Assembly: GCF_003367505.1 (NCBI RefSeq)
Contig: NZ_PXXX01000024.1
Span: 124,001-188,000 of the forward strand
Reading direction: 5' to 3'
DNA: 64,000 nt
Source of the DNA: Lysinibacillus capsici
GTDB taxonomy: Bacteria > Bacillota > Bacilli > Bacillales_A > Planococcaceae
Part shown: positions 1-9,763 of the stretch, piece by piece
Layout: each line of letters starts with the position of its first letter
Position numbering within the stretch: position 1 is the stretch's first letter
Notes under the pieces: generated by a model
What the model saw: the letters and a program-made list of their open reading frames with translations, nothing else
Database searches by the model: none
Told to the model about the DNA's origin: nothing
Program-made: the position numbers and the translations under genes

Positions 1-240
1 AATATTAACAATTTCTGCAAAAGTTAAGCGCTCAATATTTTCTTTCTTTTTTTTCTCAATACGAATTGTTCCAACACGTTCAATAGAACTTACTAAGCGA
101 CGATTTTCAGCTTCCTTAATTGCACGGTAAGCTGTTCCTTCACTCACTTGCATTTCCTTTGCTATTTGCCGTACTGAAATTTTATCGCCCACGGGTAGTG
201 ATTCGATGTATTGTAAAATTTTCTCATGTTTTGTAGACAA
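1..240 (-). CDS. ytoI: YtoI-like HTH/CBS-domain regulator, N-terminal part
   Basis: Only the first 80 codons are present; the gene runs off the left edge. They begin at a TTG (238-240) preceded by an AGGTGA-type ribosome site. The segment reads MSTKHEKILQYIESLPVG at the N-terminus and contains a winged-helix DNA-binding region (about residues 5-60, with VRQIAKEMQVSEGTAYRAIK), followed by a basic stretch of lysines. In Bacillus, YtoI has this HTH followed by DRTGG and CBS domains and lies next to ytkL, as here. The downstream domains are outside the window, so the assignment rests on the N-terminus and synteny. Ligand and targets are unknown. Confidence 0.75.
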   Translation of the reverse strand, partial: MSTKHEKILQYIESLPVGDKISVRQIAKEMQVSEGTAYRAIKEAENRRLVSSIERVGTIRIEKKKKENIERLTFAEIVNI

Positions 241-392
241 AATATCACCTATTTCCTAAGCTTCAATTCTGCTCTTAGTGTACCATATTTTTTATGAAAA
301 TATTTAATATAAAGTGATGAAATTGTTTAACTTTCCCCATCATTTCAACTACCAGCGTGGTGTCAATTCATATAGTACAGCATTACCAACGA

Positions 393-1076
393 TTAGAAAC
401 AGTTTACTTTTTCGCCAGCTTTCAAAATTTGAACTTCTGTATTTTGTACTAAATCTGCAAAAATCTGTGGATCTTGCTCGATTGGTGGGAATGTATTGTA
501 ATGAATCGGTACGACAATTTTCGGCTTTAAAAACGAAACTGCACACGCTGCATCCTCTGGCCCCATTGTAAAATTATCACCAATTGGTAAGAATGCAATA
601 TCAATTGGATGTCGTTCACCAATTAGTTTCATATCACCAAAAAGAGCTGTATCGCCCGCATGATAAATTGTTAATCCTTCAATAAATAATAAAATTCCAG
701 CAGGCATGCCCATATAAATTATTTCGTTATTTTCTGTTACATAAGAAGAGCCATGAAAGGCTTGTGTAAACTTTACTTTACCGAAGTCAAATTCCTTCGC
801 ACCACCTATATGCATTGGGTGTGTTTTTACACCTTGCCAAGAAATCCAATTAGCCAGCTCATTTGGCGCAATGACTAGCGCATCTTTTTTCTTCGCTAAT
901 TCTACTGTATCTCCAACATGATCATTATGGCCATGTGTAAGTAAAATAATATCTGGCGCTTCGTCAGCCACTTTTAAGTCTGTTTGCCCATTGCCATTAA
1001 TAAAAGGGTCAATTAATATCGTTTTTCCATTTGTTTGTATTTTGACAACTGAATGTCCATGATAACTTATTTTCAT
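393..1076 (-). CDS. ytkL: Metallo-beta-lactamase-fold hydrolase, UPF0173 (YtkL)
   Basis: A 227-residue cytoplasmic protein of the UPF0173 metal-dependent hydrolase family. The zinc-site signature HGHNDH is at residues 48-53, with further likely ligands at H139, D142 (YHAGD) and H192 (PIHYNT). The start at 1076 is chosen because GAGGAGG lies just upstream; a longer reading to 1115 would put that ribosome site inside the coding sequence. There is no signal peptide. The substrate is not known for this family. It is transcribed away from the peptidase gene at 1310, as in related Bacillales, where it neighbours ytoI. Confidence 0.9.
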   Translation of the reverse strand: MKISYHGHSVVKIQTNGKTILIDPFINGNGQTDLKVADEAPDIILLTHGHNDHVGDTVELAKKKDALVIAPNELANWISWQGVKTHPMHIGGAKEFDFGKVKFTQAFHGSSYVTENNEIIYMGMPAGILLFIEGLTIYHAGDTALFGDMKLIGERHPIDIAFLPIGDNFTMGPEDAACAVSFLKPKIVVPIHYNTFPPIEQDPQIFADLVQNTEVQILKAGEKVNCF

Positions 1077-1309
1077 CTTAACATCCTCCTCGATTAACAA
1101 AGTACAGTCCAACATTTTAATTCGCTACCCATGCGCTTTTTCCCTTTTTTTGATATGCTTGTACAGAGAATAATGGTAGTATTCTTTAACAGCTTTATAC
1201 CCTGTTAGAGCATAATTATTCAGTACTCGATAAGAAACCTCGCTACTTTTTTCGGCAGTCGAAGCTTTCTTACGTAAAATTTTCAATGCACTAAAAGGAG
1301 GACATATTG

Positions 1310-2398
1310 ATGTCAAAGGTTGAAGAAATCCAACGTTACTTGCAGCAAAATCATATCGATGCAGCATTCGTAACAACACCTGACAATGTTTTTTACGTTT
1401 CAGGCTTTAAAAGTAATCCGCATGAAAGATTACTAGGAGTCATGATTTTTAAAGATGCGGAACCTTTTCTAATTTGTCCACAAATGGAGATTCCAGATGC
1501 AAAGGCTGCTGGTTGGTCTTATGAGGTAATTGGTCATCAAGATACAGAAAATTCGATGGAAGTTCTTGCTCAAGCGATTGTAGCACGCCAAATCACCCCA
1601 GCTACATTTGCTATTGAAAAAGCACAACTCATTGTTGAGCGCTTGGAAGCTTTACAGCAATCTTTCCCTCAAGCTAGCTTTGTGCGTCTTGACGAAAAAA
1701 TTAATGCGATGCGCGTAATCAAAGATGAAAGTGAATTAGAAAAATTACGTAAAGCTGCTGAATTGGCCGATTATGCAATTGAAATCGGTTGCAAGGAAAT
1801 TGCTGAAGGTAAAACAGAAATGGAAATCCTAACAGCGATCGAAAGTGCCATTCAAGATAAAGGCTGTAAAATGTCTTTTGAAACAATGGTATTGAGTGGT
1901 CCAAAAACTGCCTCTCCTCATGGGAAGCCAGGTGCACGTAAAATTGAAAAAGGTGATATGGTACTATTTGACCTTGGCGTTATTTACGATGGCTATTGCT
2001 CAGATATTACACGTACTGTAGCTTTTGGGGAGCCTAGTGAAGCACAAAAAGAAATTTATCAAACTGTTTTAGCTGCCAATACAAATGCTGTCGCAGCAGT
2101 AAAACCAGGTGTTCGTGCGATGGACTTAGACAAAATTGCGCGTGATACAATTACAGAGGCTGGTTATGGTGAATATTTCACGCACCGCCTTGGACATGGT
2201 CTTGGTATTTCTGTGCATGAATTCCCATCTGTTACAGGTGCCAATGAGATGACGATGGAAGAAGGTATGGTCTTTACGATTGAGCCTGGCATTTATAAAT
2301 CAGATGTAACAGGCGTACGTATTGAGGATGATGTTGTCGTTACAAAAGATGGCGTTGAAGTATTAACAAAATTCCCGAAAGATTTAATCATTCTATAA
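1310..2398 (+). CDS. M24 family Xaa-Pro dipeptidase/aminopeptidase
   Basis: A 362-residue metallopeptidase expected to release the N-terminal residue from Xaa-Pro peptides in the cytoplasm. An N-terminal creatinase-like domain (about 1-130) precedes the pita-bread catalytic domain. The five dinuclear-metal ligands are all visible: D221 (FDLG), D232 (SDITRT), H296 (GHGLG), E325 (TIEPG) and E339 (VRIED). ATG at 1310 is preferred over the in-frame TTG at 1307 because AAAGGAGG is correctly spaced. It is monocistronic, with a hairpin terminator directly after the stop. It resembles YqhT/YpdF-type enzymes; exact orthology was not determined. Confidence 0.9.
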   Translation: MSKVEEIQRYLQQNHIDAAFVTTPDNVFYVSGFKSNPHERLLGVMIFKDAEPFLICPQMEIPDAKAAGWSYEVIGHQDTENSMEVLAQAIVARQITPATFAIEKAQLIVERLEALQQSFPQASFVRLDEKINAMRVIKDESELEKLRKAAELADYAIEIGCKEIAEGKTEMEILTAIESAIQDKGCKMSFETMVLSGPKTASPHGKPGARKIEKGDMVLFDLGVIYDGYCSDITRTVAFGEPSEAQKEIYQTVLAANTNAVAAVKPGVRAMDLDKIARDTITEAGYGEYFTHRLGHGLGISVHEFPSVTGANEMTMEEGMVFTIEPGIYKSDVTGVRIEDDVVVTKDGVEVLTKFPKDLIIL

Positions 2399-2401
2399 TG
2401 C

Positions 2402-2434
2402 AAAAAAGGAAGCAACTAGTGTGCTTCCTTTTTC
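2402..2434. terminator. Bidirectional terminator between M24 peptidase and ald
   Basis: A perfect stem (AAGGAAGCA with TGCTTCCTT) has A-runs on the left and T-runs on the right. It can serve the peptidase gene on the plus strand and ald on the minus strand. Confidence 0.8.
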
Positions 2435-2449
2435 TCTGTCCAGCAAAGT

Positions 2450-3565
2450 TTATTGAATTAATTCATCCACATTGACAAATGGTAGTCCTTGCGAATCTGC
2501 CACTGCTTTATAAACAAGTTGTCCATCTAATGTATTCACACCTTTTTTCAGTGCTGCATTATCAAGGCAAGCTTGTTTGTAGCCTTTGTTGGCAATTTGA
2601 AGTGCATATGGAATTGTATTATTTGTTAATGCAATTGTAGAAGTACGTGGTACCGCACCAGGCATATTTGCAACTGCATAGTGTACAACGCCATGCTTCA
2701 CATATGTTGGATCATCATGTGTTGTCACACGATCAGATGTTGCAAAAATACCACCTTGGTCAATTGCAATATCCACTACAACAGAGCCGGCTTGCATTGA
2801 TTGAATCATTTCTTCTGATACAAGTTTCGGTGCTTTTGCGCCTGGAATTAATACAGCACCAATAACTAAATCTGAATCTTTCACTGATTCTGCAATATTA
2901 TATGGATTAGACATTAATGTTTGAACATCGCGTCCAAACATATCTTCTAATTGACGTAAACGTTCTGGGCTTAAATCGATAACTGTCACATCAGCACCCA
3001 TGCCAACAGCAATTTTTGCAGCATTTGTACCCGCAATACCACCGCCAATTACTGTCACTTTTCCACGTTGTACACCCGATACACCACCTAATAAAATACC
3101 TTTACCAGCATGGTTTCTCTCTAAGAACTGTGCACCAATTTGTGTAGCCATTTTACCAGCGACTTCACTCATTGGTGTTAACAAAGGTAATGAACCATTT
3201 GCTAATTGTACTGTTTCGTAGGCAATTCCTACAACTTTTTTATTTAAAAGTGCCTGAGTTAATTCAACCTCTGGCGCTAAGTGTAAATAAGTGAATAAAA
3301 TTTGACCCTCGTAGAAGTAATCATACTCAGAAGCTACAGGTTCTTTTACCTTCATAATCATTTCTTGGGACCAAGCTTCTTTAGCTGTTCGAACAATATG
3401 AGCACCTGCTGCAATGTAATCAGCATCCGTAAAGCTTGAACCTAGCCCCGCTCCTGTTTCAATGTACACTTCATGCCCTGCATGTGTTAAAGTGACAACT
3501 CCTGCTGGTGTCATTGCTACACGGTTTTCATTGTTTTTAATTTCCTTTGGAATACCAATCTTCAT
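2450..3565 (-). CDS. ald: Alanine dehydrogenase
   Basis: 371 residues, the usual length for NAD-dependent L-alanine dehydrogenase, which converts L-alanine to pyruvate and ammonia. The protein starts [16 protein letters not shown]. The substrate-site residues R15, K74 (MKVKEP) and H95 (TYLHLA) are in place, and the Rossmann motif [13 protein letters not shown] lies around 172-184. An AAGGGGAT-type ribosome site precedes the ATG. In Bacillus, ald supports alanine catabolism and sporulation. It stands alone, with a shared terminator behind it and a 421-base gap in front. Confidence 0.97.
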   Translation of the reverse strand: MKIGIPKEIKNNENRVAMTPAGVVTLTHAGHEVYIETGAGLGSSFTDADYIAAGAHIVRTAKEAWSQEMIMKVKEPVASEYDYFYEGQILFTYLHLAPEVELTQALLNKKVVGIAYETVQLANGSLPLLTPMSEVAGKMATQIGAQFLERNHAGKGILLGGVSGVQRGKVTVIGGGIAGTNAAKIAVGMGADVTVIDLSPERLRQLEDMFGRDVQTLMSNPYNIAESVKDSDLVIGAVLIPGAKAPKLVSEEMIQSMQAGSVVVDIAIDQGGIFATSDRVTTHDDPTYVKHGVVHYAVANMPGAVPRTSTIALTNNTIPYALQIANKGYKQACLDNAALKKGVNTLDGQLVYKAVADSQGLPFVNVDELIQ

Positions 3566-3986
3566 TGTTTCCTATCCCCTTCCATAACGTAAGAAATAAG
3601 CATCATTTATGTAACTAAACTTGATGCACCCCTTGCACTTCCATATTACCAAACAATTGCAAAAAAAGCTTTAACTAATGCAAATACAGATAAAATTTAT
3701 AAGATTTCCAAAATAACAAATATTCAAACGTTGTATATCATTATAAATTACTATATTTAAAAACTAAAAAGGAGTATAGGTAGCAGTTAATGGAGCTGAT
3801 TCATGTGTAGTTGAAACCAATCAAAAGACGTTTACACACTGCAAATAGTGGGAATTAGATATTTATAATTAATTAACATTTCTACATGAAATGCCTTCAC
3901 ATTTTCATAATTTTTCTTGCGGAAAGTATTTCCTTTAGAAAATCATTTGGTATAATCAACATATACAAATCAGGGAGGTTTTTCAA
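3566..3986. other. 421-base intergenic region between ald and the universal stress gene
   Basis: This AT-rich divergent gap must hold the promoters of ald (minus) and the stress gene (plus). A TATAAT at 3951-3956 sits 30 bases before the plus-strand start codon, but no good -35 box is paired with it. A half site CGTTTACA near 3829-3836 resembles half of a catabolite-responsive element; the left half does not match. No small ORF with a ribosome site was seen. Confidence 0.5.
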
Positions 3987-4436
3987 ATGGCTAATCATTA
4001 TAAAAGCATTGTTGTTGCAGTAGACGGTTCAAAAGAAGCTGAATACGCGTTTCGTAAATCAATTGATGTTGCAAAACGAAACGAAGGTGCAGTGTTAAAT
4101 CTAGTAAATGTAATCGATACTCGTTCATTTGCTGCTATCGAAGCATATGACCGTTCCATTGCAGAGCGTGCTCAAGCATTTTCTGAAGAACTATTAAATG
4201 GTTACAAAAAGCAAGCTGAAGATGAAGGTTTAACGAATGTTAATCTTATCATCGAGTATGGCTCTCCAAAAAATATCATAACAAAAGAGCTTTCTAACAT
4301 CGTAGACGCAGATTTAATCATTTGTGGTGCAACTGGTCTAAATGCAGTAGAACGCTTCCTAATCGGTTCTGTATCTGAGGCTATTGTACGTTCAGCTAAA
4401 TGTGACGTACTAGTTATCCGTACGCCTGAAAACTAA
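3987..4436 (+). CDS. Universal stress protein, UspA family
   Basis: A 149-residue single-domain UspA protein, cytoplasmic. The N-terminal strand IVVAVDGSKEAEYAF is typical, and the ATP-binding signature G-x2-G-x9-G-S is present as G114, G117, G127 and S128 (GATGLNAVERFLIGS), so it probably belongs to the ATP-binding class. A GGGAGG ribosome site precedes the ATG by 9 bases, and a TATAAT box lies at 3951-3956. It is monocistronic with a strong terminator. Its physiological role cannot be read from the sequence; family members act in stress survival. Confidence 0.93.
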   Translation: MANHYKSIVVAVDGSKEAEYAFRKSIDVAKRNEGAVLNLVNVIDTRSFAAIEAYDRSIAERAQAFSEELLNGYKKQAEDEGLTNVNLIIEYGSPKNIITKELSNIVDADLIICGATGLNAVERFLIGSVSEAIVRSAKCDVLVIRTPEN

Positions 4437-4448
4437 TTTGTAATACAT

Positions 4449-4480
4449 AAAAAGGTATCCTTGTATAGGATACCTTTTTA
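4449..4480. terminator. Terminator between the universal stress gene and ytxK
   Basis: Stem AAAAGGTATCC with GGATACCTTTT, a short loop, and T- and A-runs on the two sides. It can stop transcription from both directions. Confidence 0.85.
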
Positions 4481-4497
4481 CTTGCACTCAAGAGCAA

Positions 4498-5427
4498 TTA
4501 CTTGCCCTCTTTCCACATCTTCACTTTTTCAAAGAATAGCGCAAGTGCCTGCTTATTCTGCATATTTGGTACTTTAGCTAATAGGACTTCTTTAGGTGCT
4601 TTCAATTCCTTCGATTGTTTTTGTAAAATCACAATGCTCTTCTCTAATGATTTATTTGCAAACATCGAGTCAGGTAATTGAATAATCGCTTGAATCCACG
4701 CATGTTTTTGAATGTATTTGTGTAATTGCTTAGACTGCTCTGACTCAAACAGATGAGATGGTGCAAGGAAAAATAAATAGCCGCCATCCTTTGTATAATT
4801 CATTGATTGCTCGATGAATAAATGATGGGCATAACTCATCCCCTCCACTGGACATAATTCATAATCGAGCGCCACTTCTTCATTTGGATAATAACCTACA
4901 GGTAGATCACAAACAACGGCATCCACTGGATTGACCAATAAATCTTCTAAGGCATCTTGACGGTATAAAGAAATAGGTTGTTCTGTTAAGTCAGCAGTTG
5001 CCGCAGCAAGACGAATAAGTAGCTCATCCACCTCTACACCTGTTGCTTCCACTTTTCCATCTAATAAATTCATAACCGTCAGTAATAAATTGCCCGTGCC
5101 TACTGCTGGGTCCATGATCGAGATCTTTTCATTTTCAAGACGCTCTGCAAAAATCTGCTCCACAAAGTAGCCCACTAATAGCCCTAACGTGTCAGGAGTC
5201 ATTTGATGATTCGGCTGTGAGCCCTTGCGCATCCCTTTTAAAATAGCAATTTGAATAGCTTTACGAATATCCTCTTTTGTTGCATCTTTTTGAGAAAAAT
5301 CAACTTCGCCATCAAGCCATGCCTCTAACCCATCTAATAATCCTTCTAGTAACGTTATATTGTGTTCTTTTTCGATTTTTTCGGCATGCTCATTTAGCAC
5401 ACCAAATAACTTTTCGATATTTTCCAT
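4498..5427 (-). CDS. ytxK: Class I SAM-dependent N6-adenine-type methyltransferase (YtxK)
   Basis: A 309-residue cytoplasmic protein resembling the methyltransferase core of type I restriction M subunits, but without a specificity partner nearby. The AdoMet motif MDPAVGTGNLLLT is around residues 103-115 and the active-site loop is DLPVGYY near 170, a variant of the (N/D)PPY motif in which the second proline is replaced. The start at 5427 follows an AAAGGAAG site. It lies downstream of tpx, as in Bacillus (tpx-ytxK), but a hairpin separates the two. The substrate is unknown; DNA modification should not be assumed. Confidence 0.85.
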   Translation of the reverse strand: MENIEKLFGVLNEHAEKIEKEHNITLLEGLLDGLEAWLDGEVDFSQKDATKEDIRKAIQIAILKGMRKGSQPNHQMTPDTLGLLVGYFVEQIFAERLENEKISIMDPAVGTGNLLLTVMNLLDGKVEATGVEVDELLIRLAAATADLTEQPISLYRQDALEDLLVNPVDAVVCDLPVGYYPNEEVALDYELCPVEGMSYAHHLFIEQSMNYTKDGGYLFFLAPSHLFESEQSKQLHKYIQKHAWIQAIIQLPDSMFANKSLEKSIVILQKQSKELKAPKEVLLAKVPNMQNKQALALFFEKVKMWKEGK

Positions 5428-5445
5428 ATCTAACTTCCTTTCACG

Positions 5446-5478
5446 CAGAAAAGAGCCGTGACAAACACTTGTCACAGC
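5446..5478 (-). terminator. Hairpin between tpx and ytxK
   Basis: On the minus strand, GCTGTGACA pairs with TGTCACGGC and is followed by a T-rich tract. It lies after tpx and before the ytxK ribosome site, so it probably attenuates read-through. Confidence 0.6.
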
Positions 5479-5516
5479 CCCTTTGTCTAGTATTATCTTA
5501 GCCTAAAAGCAGCTTA

Positions 5517-6020
5517 TTATGCTAGTGCTTTGACAGCTGCAATGGCCGCTTCATAGTTTGGATGATCTGTAGCTTCAGGTACATATTCAACATATGTTAC
5601 TTTATTGTTTGCATCCACAACGAATACTGCACGTGTCAGAAGACGTAATTCTTGAATGTATACGCCATATGCCTCACCAAATGAAAGGTCGCGGTGATCT
5701 GATACAGTTTGGACTGCATCTATACCTGCTGCACCACACCAACGCTTTTGAGCGAATGGAAGATCCACAGATACTGTATAAATGACTACATTATCACCTA
5801 AGTTCGCTGCTTCCTCATTGAATCGACGTGTTTGCGCATCACATACACCAGTATCTAATGATGGTACAACACTAAATAAACGAATTTTTCCTTCTGAATC
5901 ATTTAATGTTACAGGTGATAGGTCATTCGCTAATACCGTAAAATCTGGAGCTTGATCGCCCACCTTTACTTCATTTCCTACTAGTGTCACTGGACCATTT
6001 TTAAATGTTACTTGTGCCAT
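5517..6020 (-). CDS. tpx: Thiol peroxidase
   Basis: A 167-residue atypical 2-Cys peroxiredoxin that reduces hydroperoxides using thioredoxin. The peroxidatic cysteine is C60 in [15 protein letters not shown] and the resolving cysteine is C95 in KRWCGAAG, the arrangement typical of Tpx. Length and N-terminus ([15 protein letters not shown]) match the family. The gene precedes ytxK in the same direction. AGGAGGCG lies 5 bases before the ATG. Confidence 0.97.
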   Translation of the reverse strand: MAQVTFKNGPVTLVGNEVKVGDQAPDFTVLANDLSPVTLNDSEGKIRLFSVVPSLDTGVCDAQTRRFNEEAANLGDNVVIYTVSVDLPFAQKRWCGAAGIDAVQTVSDHRDLSFGEAYGVYIQELRLLTRAVFVVDANNKVTYVEYVPEATDHPNYEAAIAAVKALA

Positions 6021-6110
6021 CTAAACGCCTCCTAATCATCATATGTACATAATATTACTAAATGAAGGGAATTAATTGCAACTATGATAGCTTACATACA
6101 TAGAAATAGA

Positions 6111-6141
6111 TAAGACTGTCTCCTAATTTGAGACAGTCTTA
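6111..6141 (-). terminator. Terminator after sppA-yteJ
   Basis: A 12-bp perfect stem TAAGACTGTCTC/GAGACAGTCTTA with a short loop lies immediately downstream of the yteJ stop. Confidence 0.75.
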
Positions 6142-6144
6142 TGT

Positions 6145-6771
6145 TTATTGTTCATTTTTTTCCTCTAGCTTGGCTAAGTCTATTTTTTCTTCTTGCACAG
6201 TAATTTCTATATGTTCTTCTTGTTTTGGTAAAGTAGTCGGTGTTGAAGCCTTTTCAATAAAGATTTTTTCGTGCACCACTGTTGTATCGGCAAAATAATC
6301 ATGTAAGCCTTGATTTTCTGGCAAAATCACTACCAAAATATACAGTGGCATAAAAATATTATTGATGATACGACCAATCCAATCACGGAATAACACATCT
6401 GACCAAGTTAGCTGATCGTGCTTTAATGAAATTACACGTAATCCGAACACCATTTTCCCTAGTGTTTGCCCAAAAAACTTGGTCATCAGCACAAAATAGC
6501 TATAGTAGAAAATTGCTGTAATAATAGAAATTGGCGCATACCAAACCGAATCAGATAAAGACCAATCCATTAAATAGAAGATAGGATTGACGAGTATTCC
6601 ACCTACAGCAGAAATGATGAATCCATCTAATAAAAATGCCCAAAATCGTACCCAAAAACCAGCAGTTTTTAATGCATAGTTTTTTTCATGTGCTGATTCT
6701 CCTGAAGTGTTTATATAGAAGCCATTTTCCAATGAGGGTGAACCTTGCATAACAATTTCATTGTTTGTCAT
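6145..6771 (-). CDS. yteJ: RDD-family membrane protein (YteJ)
   Basis: A 208-residue integral membrane protein with an RDD domain: GFWVRFWAFLLDGFII near residue 40 begins the first membrane segment, a second lies around 75-95 and a third around 130-155 (IFMPLYILVVILPE). A charged glutamate/lysine-rich cytoplasmic tail follows (about 165-208). The start at 6771 has AAGGGGGAGAG upstream; the longer reading from 6798 would overlap sppA. It begins 13 bases after the sppA stop, so the two are co-translated. In Bacillus, YteJ works with the SppA peptidase in resistance to lantibiotics; that role is carried over from synteny. Confidence 0.88.
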   Translation of the reverse strand: MTNNEIVMQGSPSLENGFYINTSGESAHEKNYALKTAGFWVRFWAFLLDGFIISAVGGILVNPIFYLMDWSLSDSVWYAPISIITAIFYYSYFVLMTKFFGQTLGKMVFGLRVISLKHDQLTWSDVLFRDWIGRIINNIFMPLYILVVILPENQGLHDYFADTTVVHEKIFIEKASTPTTLPKQEEHIEITVQEEKIDLAKLEEKNEQ

Positions 6772-6784
6772 TGTGCTCTCCCCC

Positions 6785-7798
6785 TTAGTATTCCCCATAT
6801 AGATACATCATTTTCGGAGCGCTATAGTCCGTCATGATTTTCATTAGCATTTTTTCTTCGGCAGAGGGACCGAACATGGAGCCAATTTTCATACCTACGT
6901 ATGATTGCCAGCCACCCATATCGTATGAATACTCAAATAAAGCCGCATCTTCAAGTCCATAATCCTCACGAAGAGCTGCAATGGCCGCTTCTTCATCACC
7001 AATTTCATCAATTAACCCTGCTTCAAGTGCTTTTGTACCGCCAAGAATACGACCATCTGCAACCTTCTTCACTTCTGCTTCAGACATATTACGCCCCTGC
7101 TCTACAATATCTACAAATTCTTCGTACGTTTCATTAATCATATCTTGCATCATTGCACGTTCCTCTGCTGTCACTTCACGCATTGGACTTAGCATATCTT
7201 TATGCTCTCCCGATTTAAACGTTTCAAATTTGACCCCTACTTTTTCAGCCAGCTCTTGATAGTTAATTGATTGCATGATGACACCAATAGAGCCTGTTAT
7301 TGTATCACGATGGGCAAATATTTTATCTGCTGGTGCAGAAATATAATAACCACCTGAAGCTGCCATAGAATCCATTGATACATAAATTGGAATTTGTCGT
7401 TCTTCTTTTATTTTTAGTAGCTTTTTATAGATATCTGCAGATTCCTTTACACCACCACCTGGTGAATTAACGCTTAAAACAACCCCCTGTATGGACTCAT
7501 CATATAAAATATTATCCAATTGTTCTAAGAAAAATTGATGATCATAGGCAACTGGTTGCCACAATGTACTTGAGCCGATATCTTGAATCGTTCCATCTAC
7601 CTTTAAATAAGCAATTCGCTTATCAAAATTCTCCCCTTCAATGACATTTTCATATACATCTAAGCTATTACCTGCCATTAAGCTATCAAAATTACCTAGG
7701 AAATCTGCTTTAAATAGCGCAAAAATGGTATTAATTCCTAACGAAAATAGTAAAAGAACACCAGCCACTACTAAAGCAACCCACCTTTTTACATTCAT
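6785..7798 (-). CDS. sppA: Signal peptide peptidase SppA
   Basis: A 337-residue membrane-anchored serine protease (S49 family) that degrades cleaved signal peptides. An N-terminal membrane segment spans about residues 5-30. The Ser/Lys dyad is visible: S148 in SMAASGGYY and K200 in SGEHKDML, at nearly the same positions as in the Bacillus enzyme (S147/K199). The start at 7798 follows GAGGAGG; a reading from 7840 adds a cytoplasmic extension over that site. It forms a two-gene operon with yteJ. Confidence 0.95.
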   Translation of the reverse strand: MNVKRWVALVVAGVLLLFSLGINTIFALFKADFLGNFDSLMAGNSLDVYENVIEGENFDKRIAYLKVDGTIQDIGSSTLWQPVAYDHQFFLEQLDNILYDESIQGVVLSVNSPGGGVKESADIYKKLLKIKEERQIPIYVSMDSMAASGGYYISAPADKIFAHRDTITGSIGVIMQSINYQELAEKVGVKFETFKSGEHKDMLSPMREVTAEERAMMQDMINETYEEFVDIVEQGRNMSEAEVKKVADGRILGGTKALEAGLIDEIGDEEAAIAALREDYGLEDAALFEYSYDMGGWQSYVGMKIGSMFGPSAEEKMLMKIMTDYSAPKMMYLYGEY

Positions 7799-7922
7799 GT
7801 CTTTCCGCCTCCTCAACACGTAATACGTATGACTTGCCAATTTGTTTCATTTTTTTGCAATAATTAAACACAAAAAGCTTTAAGCTATGTATTTCCTCAT
7901 ATTACCTTACCTAAAAAAAATA

Positions 7923-7961
7923 AAAAAATCAAAGTCCATACCTTTGATGAACTTTGATTTT
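7923..7961 (-). terminator. Terminator after the acyl-CoA synthetase gene
   Basis: Stem AAATCAAAGT/ACTTTGATTT, followed on the minus strand by a long T-rich run. It lies 20 bases past the stop of the synthetase gene. Confidence 0.75.
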
Positions 7962-7983
7962 CGACATTATTTCCTAGGAAATA

Positions 7984-9567
7984 TTATAATTGGAGGTGTT
8001 TGATTTCTTGTTGTCGTAATTCGACACGTCTAATTTTCCCAGAAGATGTTTTTGGTAGTTCCTCTACAAATTCAATAGCACGTGGATATTTATAAGGAGC
8101 AGTCAATGATTTAACATGACTTTGGAGTGTTTGAATAAGCGCTCCATCACCTTTTTCACCATTGCGCAGAACAATAAATGCTTTGACAATATTTCCTCTT
8201 ACTTTATCAGGGCTCGCTATAACAGCAGCCTCTTTTACAGTTGGATGTTTCATTAAAGCATCCTCTACTTCAAAAGGACCAATTGTATAGCCTGAGGAAA
8301 TAATAACATCGTCTCCTCGTCCGTCAAACCAAAAGTAGCCATCTTCATCTTTATAAGCACGATCTCCTGTAATATACCAATCCCCACGAAATTGTAAATT
8401 TGTACGTTCAGGATCATTTAAATATTTTTTAAAGAGTGCTGGCGTTTCGCGATGAACAGCAATATCACCAACTTCTCCGATTGTAACAGGTTTGCCCAAA
8501 TCATTAATAATTTCAACAGTGTTGCCAGGAGTAGGTTTTCCCATAGAGCCAACTCTCGCTTCCATCCCTACCATTGTGCCTACCAATAATGTATTTTCCG
8601 TTTGTCCATAGCCATCTCGCACTTGTAATTTGAATGTTTCCAAGAATACTCTAATAACCTCACTATTTAATGGCTCACCAGCTGATACAGCTTGGCGAAT
8701 TGCACTTAAATCATATTCATGTAAATTTTCAAGCGCTGCCATAAAACGATATTCAGTTGGTGTACAGCATAGTACATTGATTTTGAATCTCTCAAGCAAT
8801 GCTAAATAAGAAGCTGCTTCAAATTTACCTTTGTAGACAAATGCAGTAGCACCACTGCCTAAAGTAGCTAGAAATGGACTCCAAATCCATTTTTGCCACC
8901 CTGGTGCTGCAGTCGCCCAAACAATATCATTTTCTTGTACACCCAACCAATATGGTGCTGTTGTTCGTAAATGAGCATAGCCCCAACTATGCGTATGCAC
9001 TGCTGCTTTTGGATTTCCTGTTGTTCCGCTTGTATAGGCTAAAAATGCATTGTCTGTGCTTTTTGTTGGGATAGGATTTATGTAGGTTGTAGGTTGATTA
9101 TTCATTTTTTCAAGTATGTTCTGCCAAGGTTCATGTGCATTCCCTATGACAAATTGCAGTATGTCTTGTAAATTTTTCACTTTATCGAACTGTTCAATAT
9201 AGGGTTCAAATGCAATAACTGCTTTAGCATTTGCATGATGAATTCGATACTCAATATCCTTTGTTCTTAACATCTCAGAACTTGGAATAATAGTTAAACC
9301 CGCTTTCAATGCAGCAATATACACAATATATGCTTCAACCGAACGTGGTACCATTACTAAAATGACGTCACCTTTCTTTAAACCTTGCTTGGTGAATACA
9401 TGTGCTGCTTGATTTGCTTTTTCCAATAAATGTGCATATGTAATACATTGGATGTCTTGGTTTTCTTCATAAATGATTAAAGCATTTTTGGCTGCATCCT
9501 GAGCATATTTTTCAATTTCCTCTACTATGTTATACCATTCTGGTGCAACTAAATCTTGTCTTTTCAT
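7984..9567 (-). CDS. mbcS: Medium/branched-chain acyl-CoA synthetase, ANL superfamily (MbcS/YtcI-like)
   Basis: A 527-residue AMP-forming acyl-CoA ligase that activates a carboxylic acid via an acyl-adenylate. The core motifs are intact: phosphate loop YTSGTTGNPKAAVHTHS near 172-188, DGYGQTEN near 318, TGDRAYKDEDGYFWFDGRGDD near 394, and the C-terminal catalytic lysine in PKTSSGKIRR near 510. It is shorter than and distinct from the acsA product at 36-38 kb. In Bacillus, ytcI lies near sspA and thiI, as here within 3 kb. Likely substrates are short, branched or medium-chain acids; the exact one is not readable. It stands alone with its own terminator. Confidence 0.8.
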   Translation of the reverse strand: MKRQDLVAPEWYNIVEEIEKYAQDAAKNALIIYEENQDIQCITYAHLLEKANQAAHVFTKQGLKKGDVILVMVPRSVEAYIVYIAALKAGLTIIPSSEMLRTKDIEYRIHHANAKAVIAFEPYIEQFDKVKNLQDILQFVIGNAHEPWQNILEKMNNQPTTYINPIPTKSTDNAFLAYTSGTTGNPKAAVHTHSWGYAHLRTTAPYWLGVQENDIVWATAAPGWQKWIWSPFLATLGSGATAFVYKGKFEAASYLALLERFKINVLCCTPTEYRFMAALENLHEYDLSAIRQAVSAGEPLNSEVIRVFLETFKLQVRDGYGQTENTLLVGTMVGMEARVGSMGKPTPGNTVEIINDLGKPVTIGEVGDIAVHRETPALFKKYLNDPERTNLQFRGDWYITGDRAYKDEDGYFWFDGRGDDVIISSGYTIGPFEVEDALMKHPTVKEAAVIASPDKVRGNIVKAFIVLRNGEKGDGALIQTLQSHVKSLTAPYKYPRAIEFVEELPKTSSGKIRRVELRQQEIKHLQL

Positions 9568-9708
9568 GGCAATTGCCCCCTTTTGTTATGACACATTATA
9601 AAACTCTTTTTTCAGCATTTTCAATGGTTTGTGCTTAATTTCGGTAAAGTCATGACAACTATCATACCCTCCTATATGGCATCGGTCACATTTTATCTAT
9701 AGGAAAAC

Positions 9709-9738
9709 TTGCTATTGAATACAAATGAAAAGTATGGT
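9709..9738 (+). promoter_or_regulatory. Probable promoter of the thi operon
   Basis: TTGCTA (9709-9714) and TATGGT (9733-9738) are separated by 18 bases, upstream of the TPP riboswitch. The match is moderate; position supports it more than sequence. Confidence 0.4.
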
Positions 9739-9763
9739 ACATTTTGGTCAACTAAAAGCAAGA

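Noticed and set aside
1125-1379. 84-codon minus-strand frame upstream of the M24 gene
   Set aside because: It overlaps the M24 start codon and ribosome site and has no recognisable protein features.
3823-3836. cre-like sequence AAAAGACGTTTACA in the ald/usp gap
   Set aside because: The right half matches but three of the left-half positions do not; too weak alone to be called a CcpA site.
4498-5427. ytxK as part of a restriction-modification system
   Set aside because: It looks like a type I M subunit, but no specificity or endonuclease gene is nearby, the PPY motif is altered, and its gene neighbourhood is conserved housekeeping.
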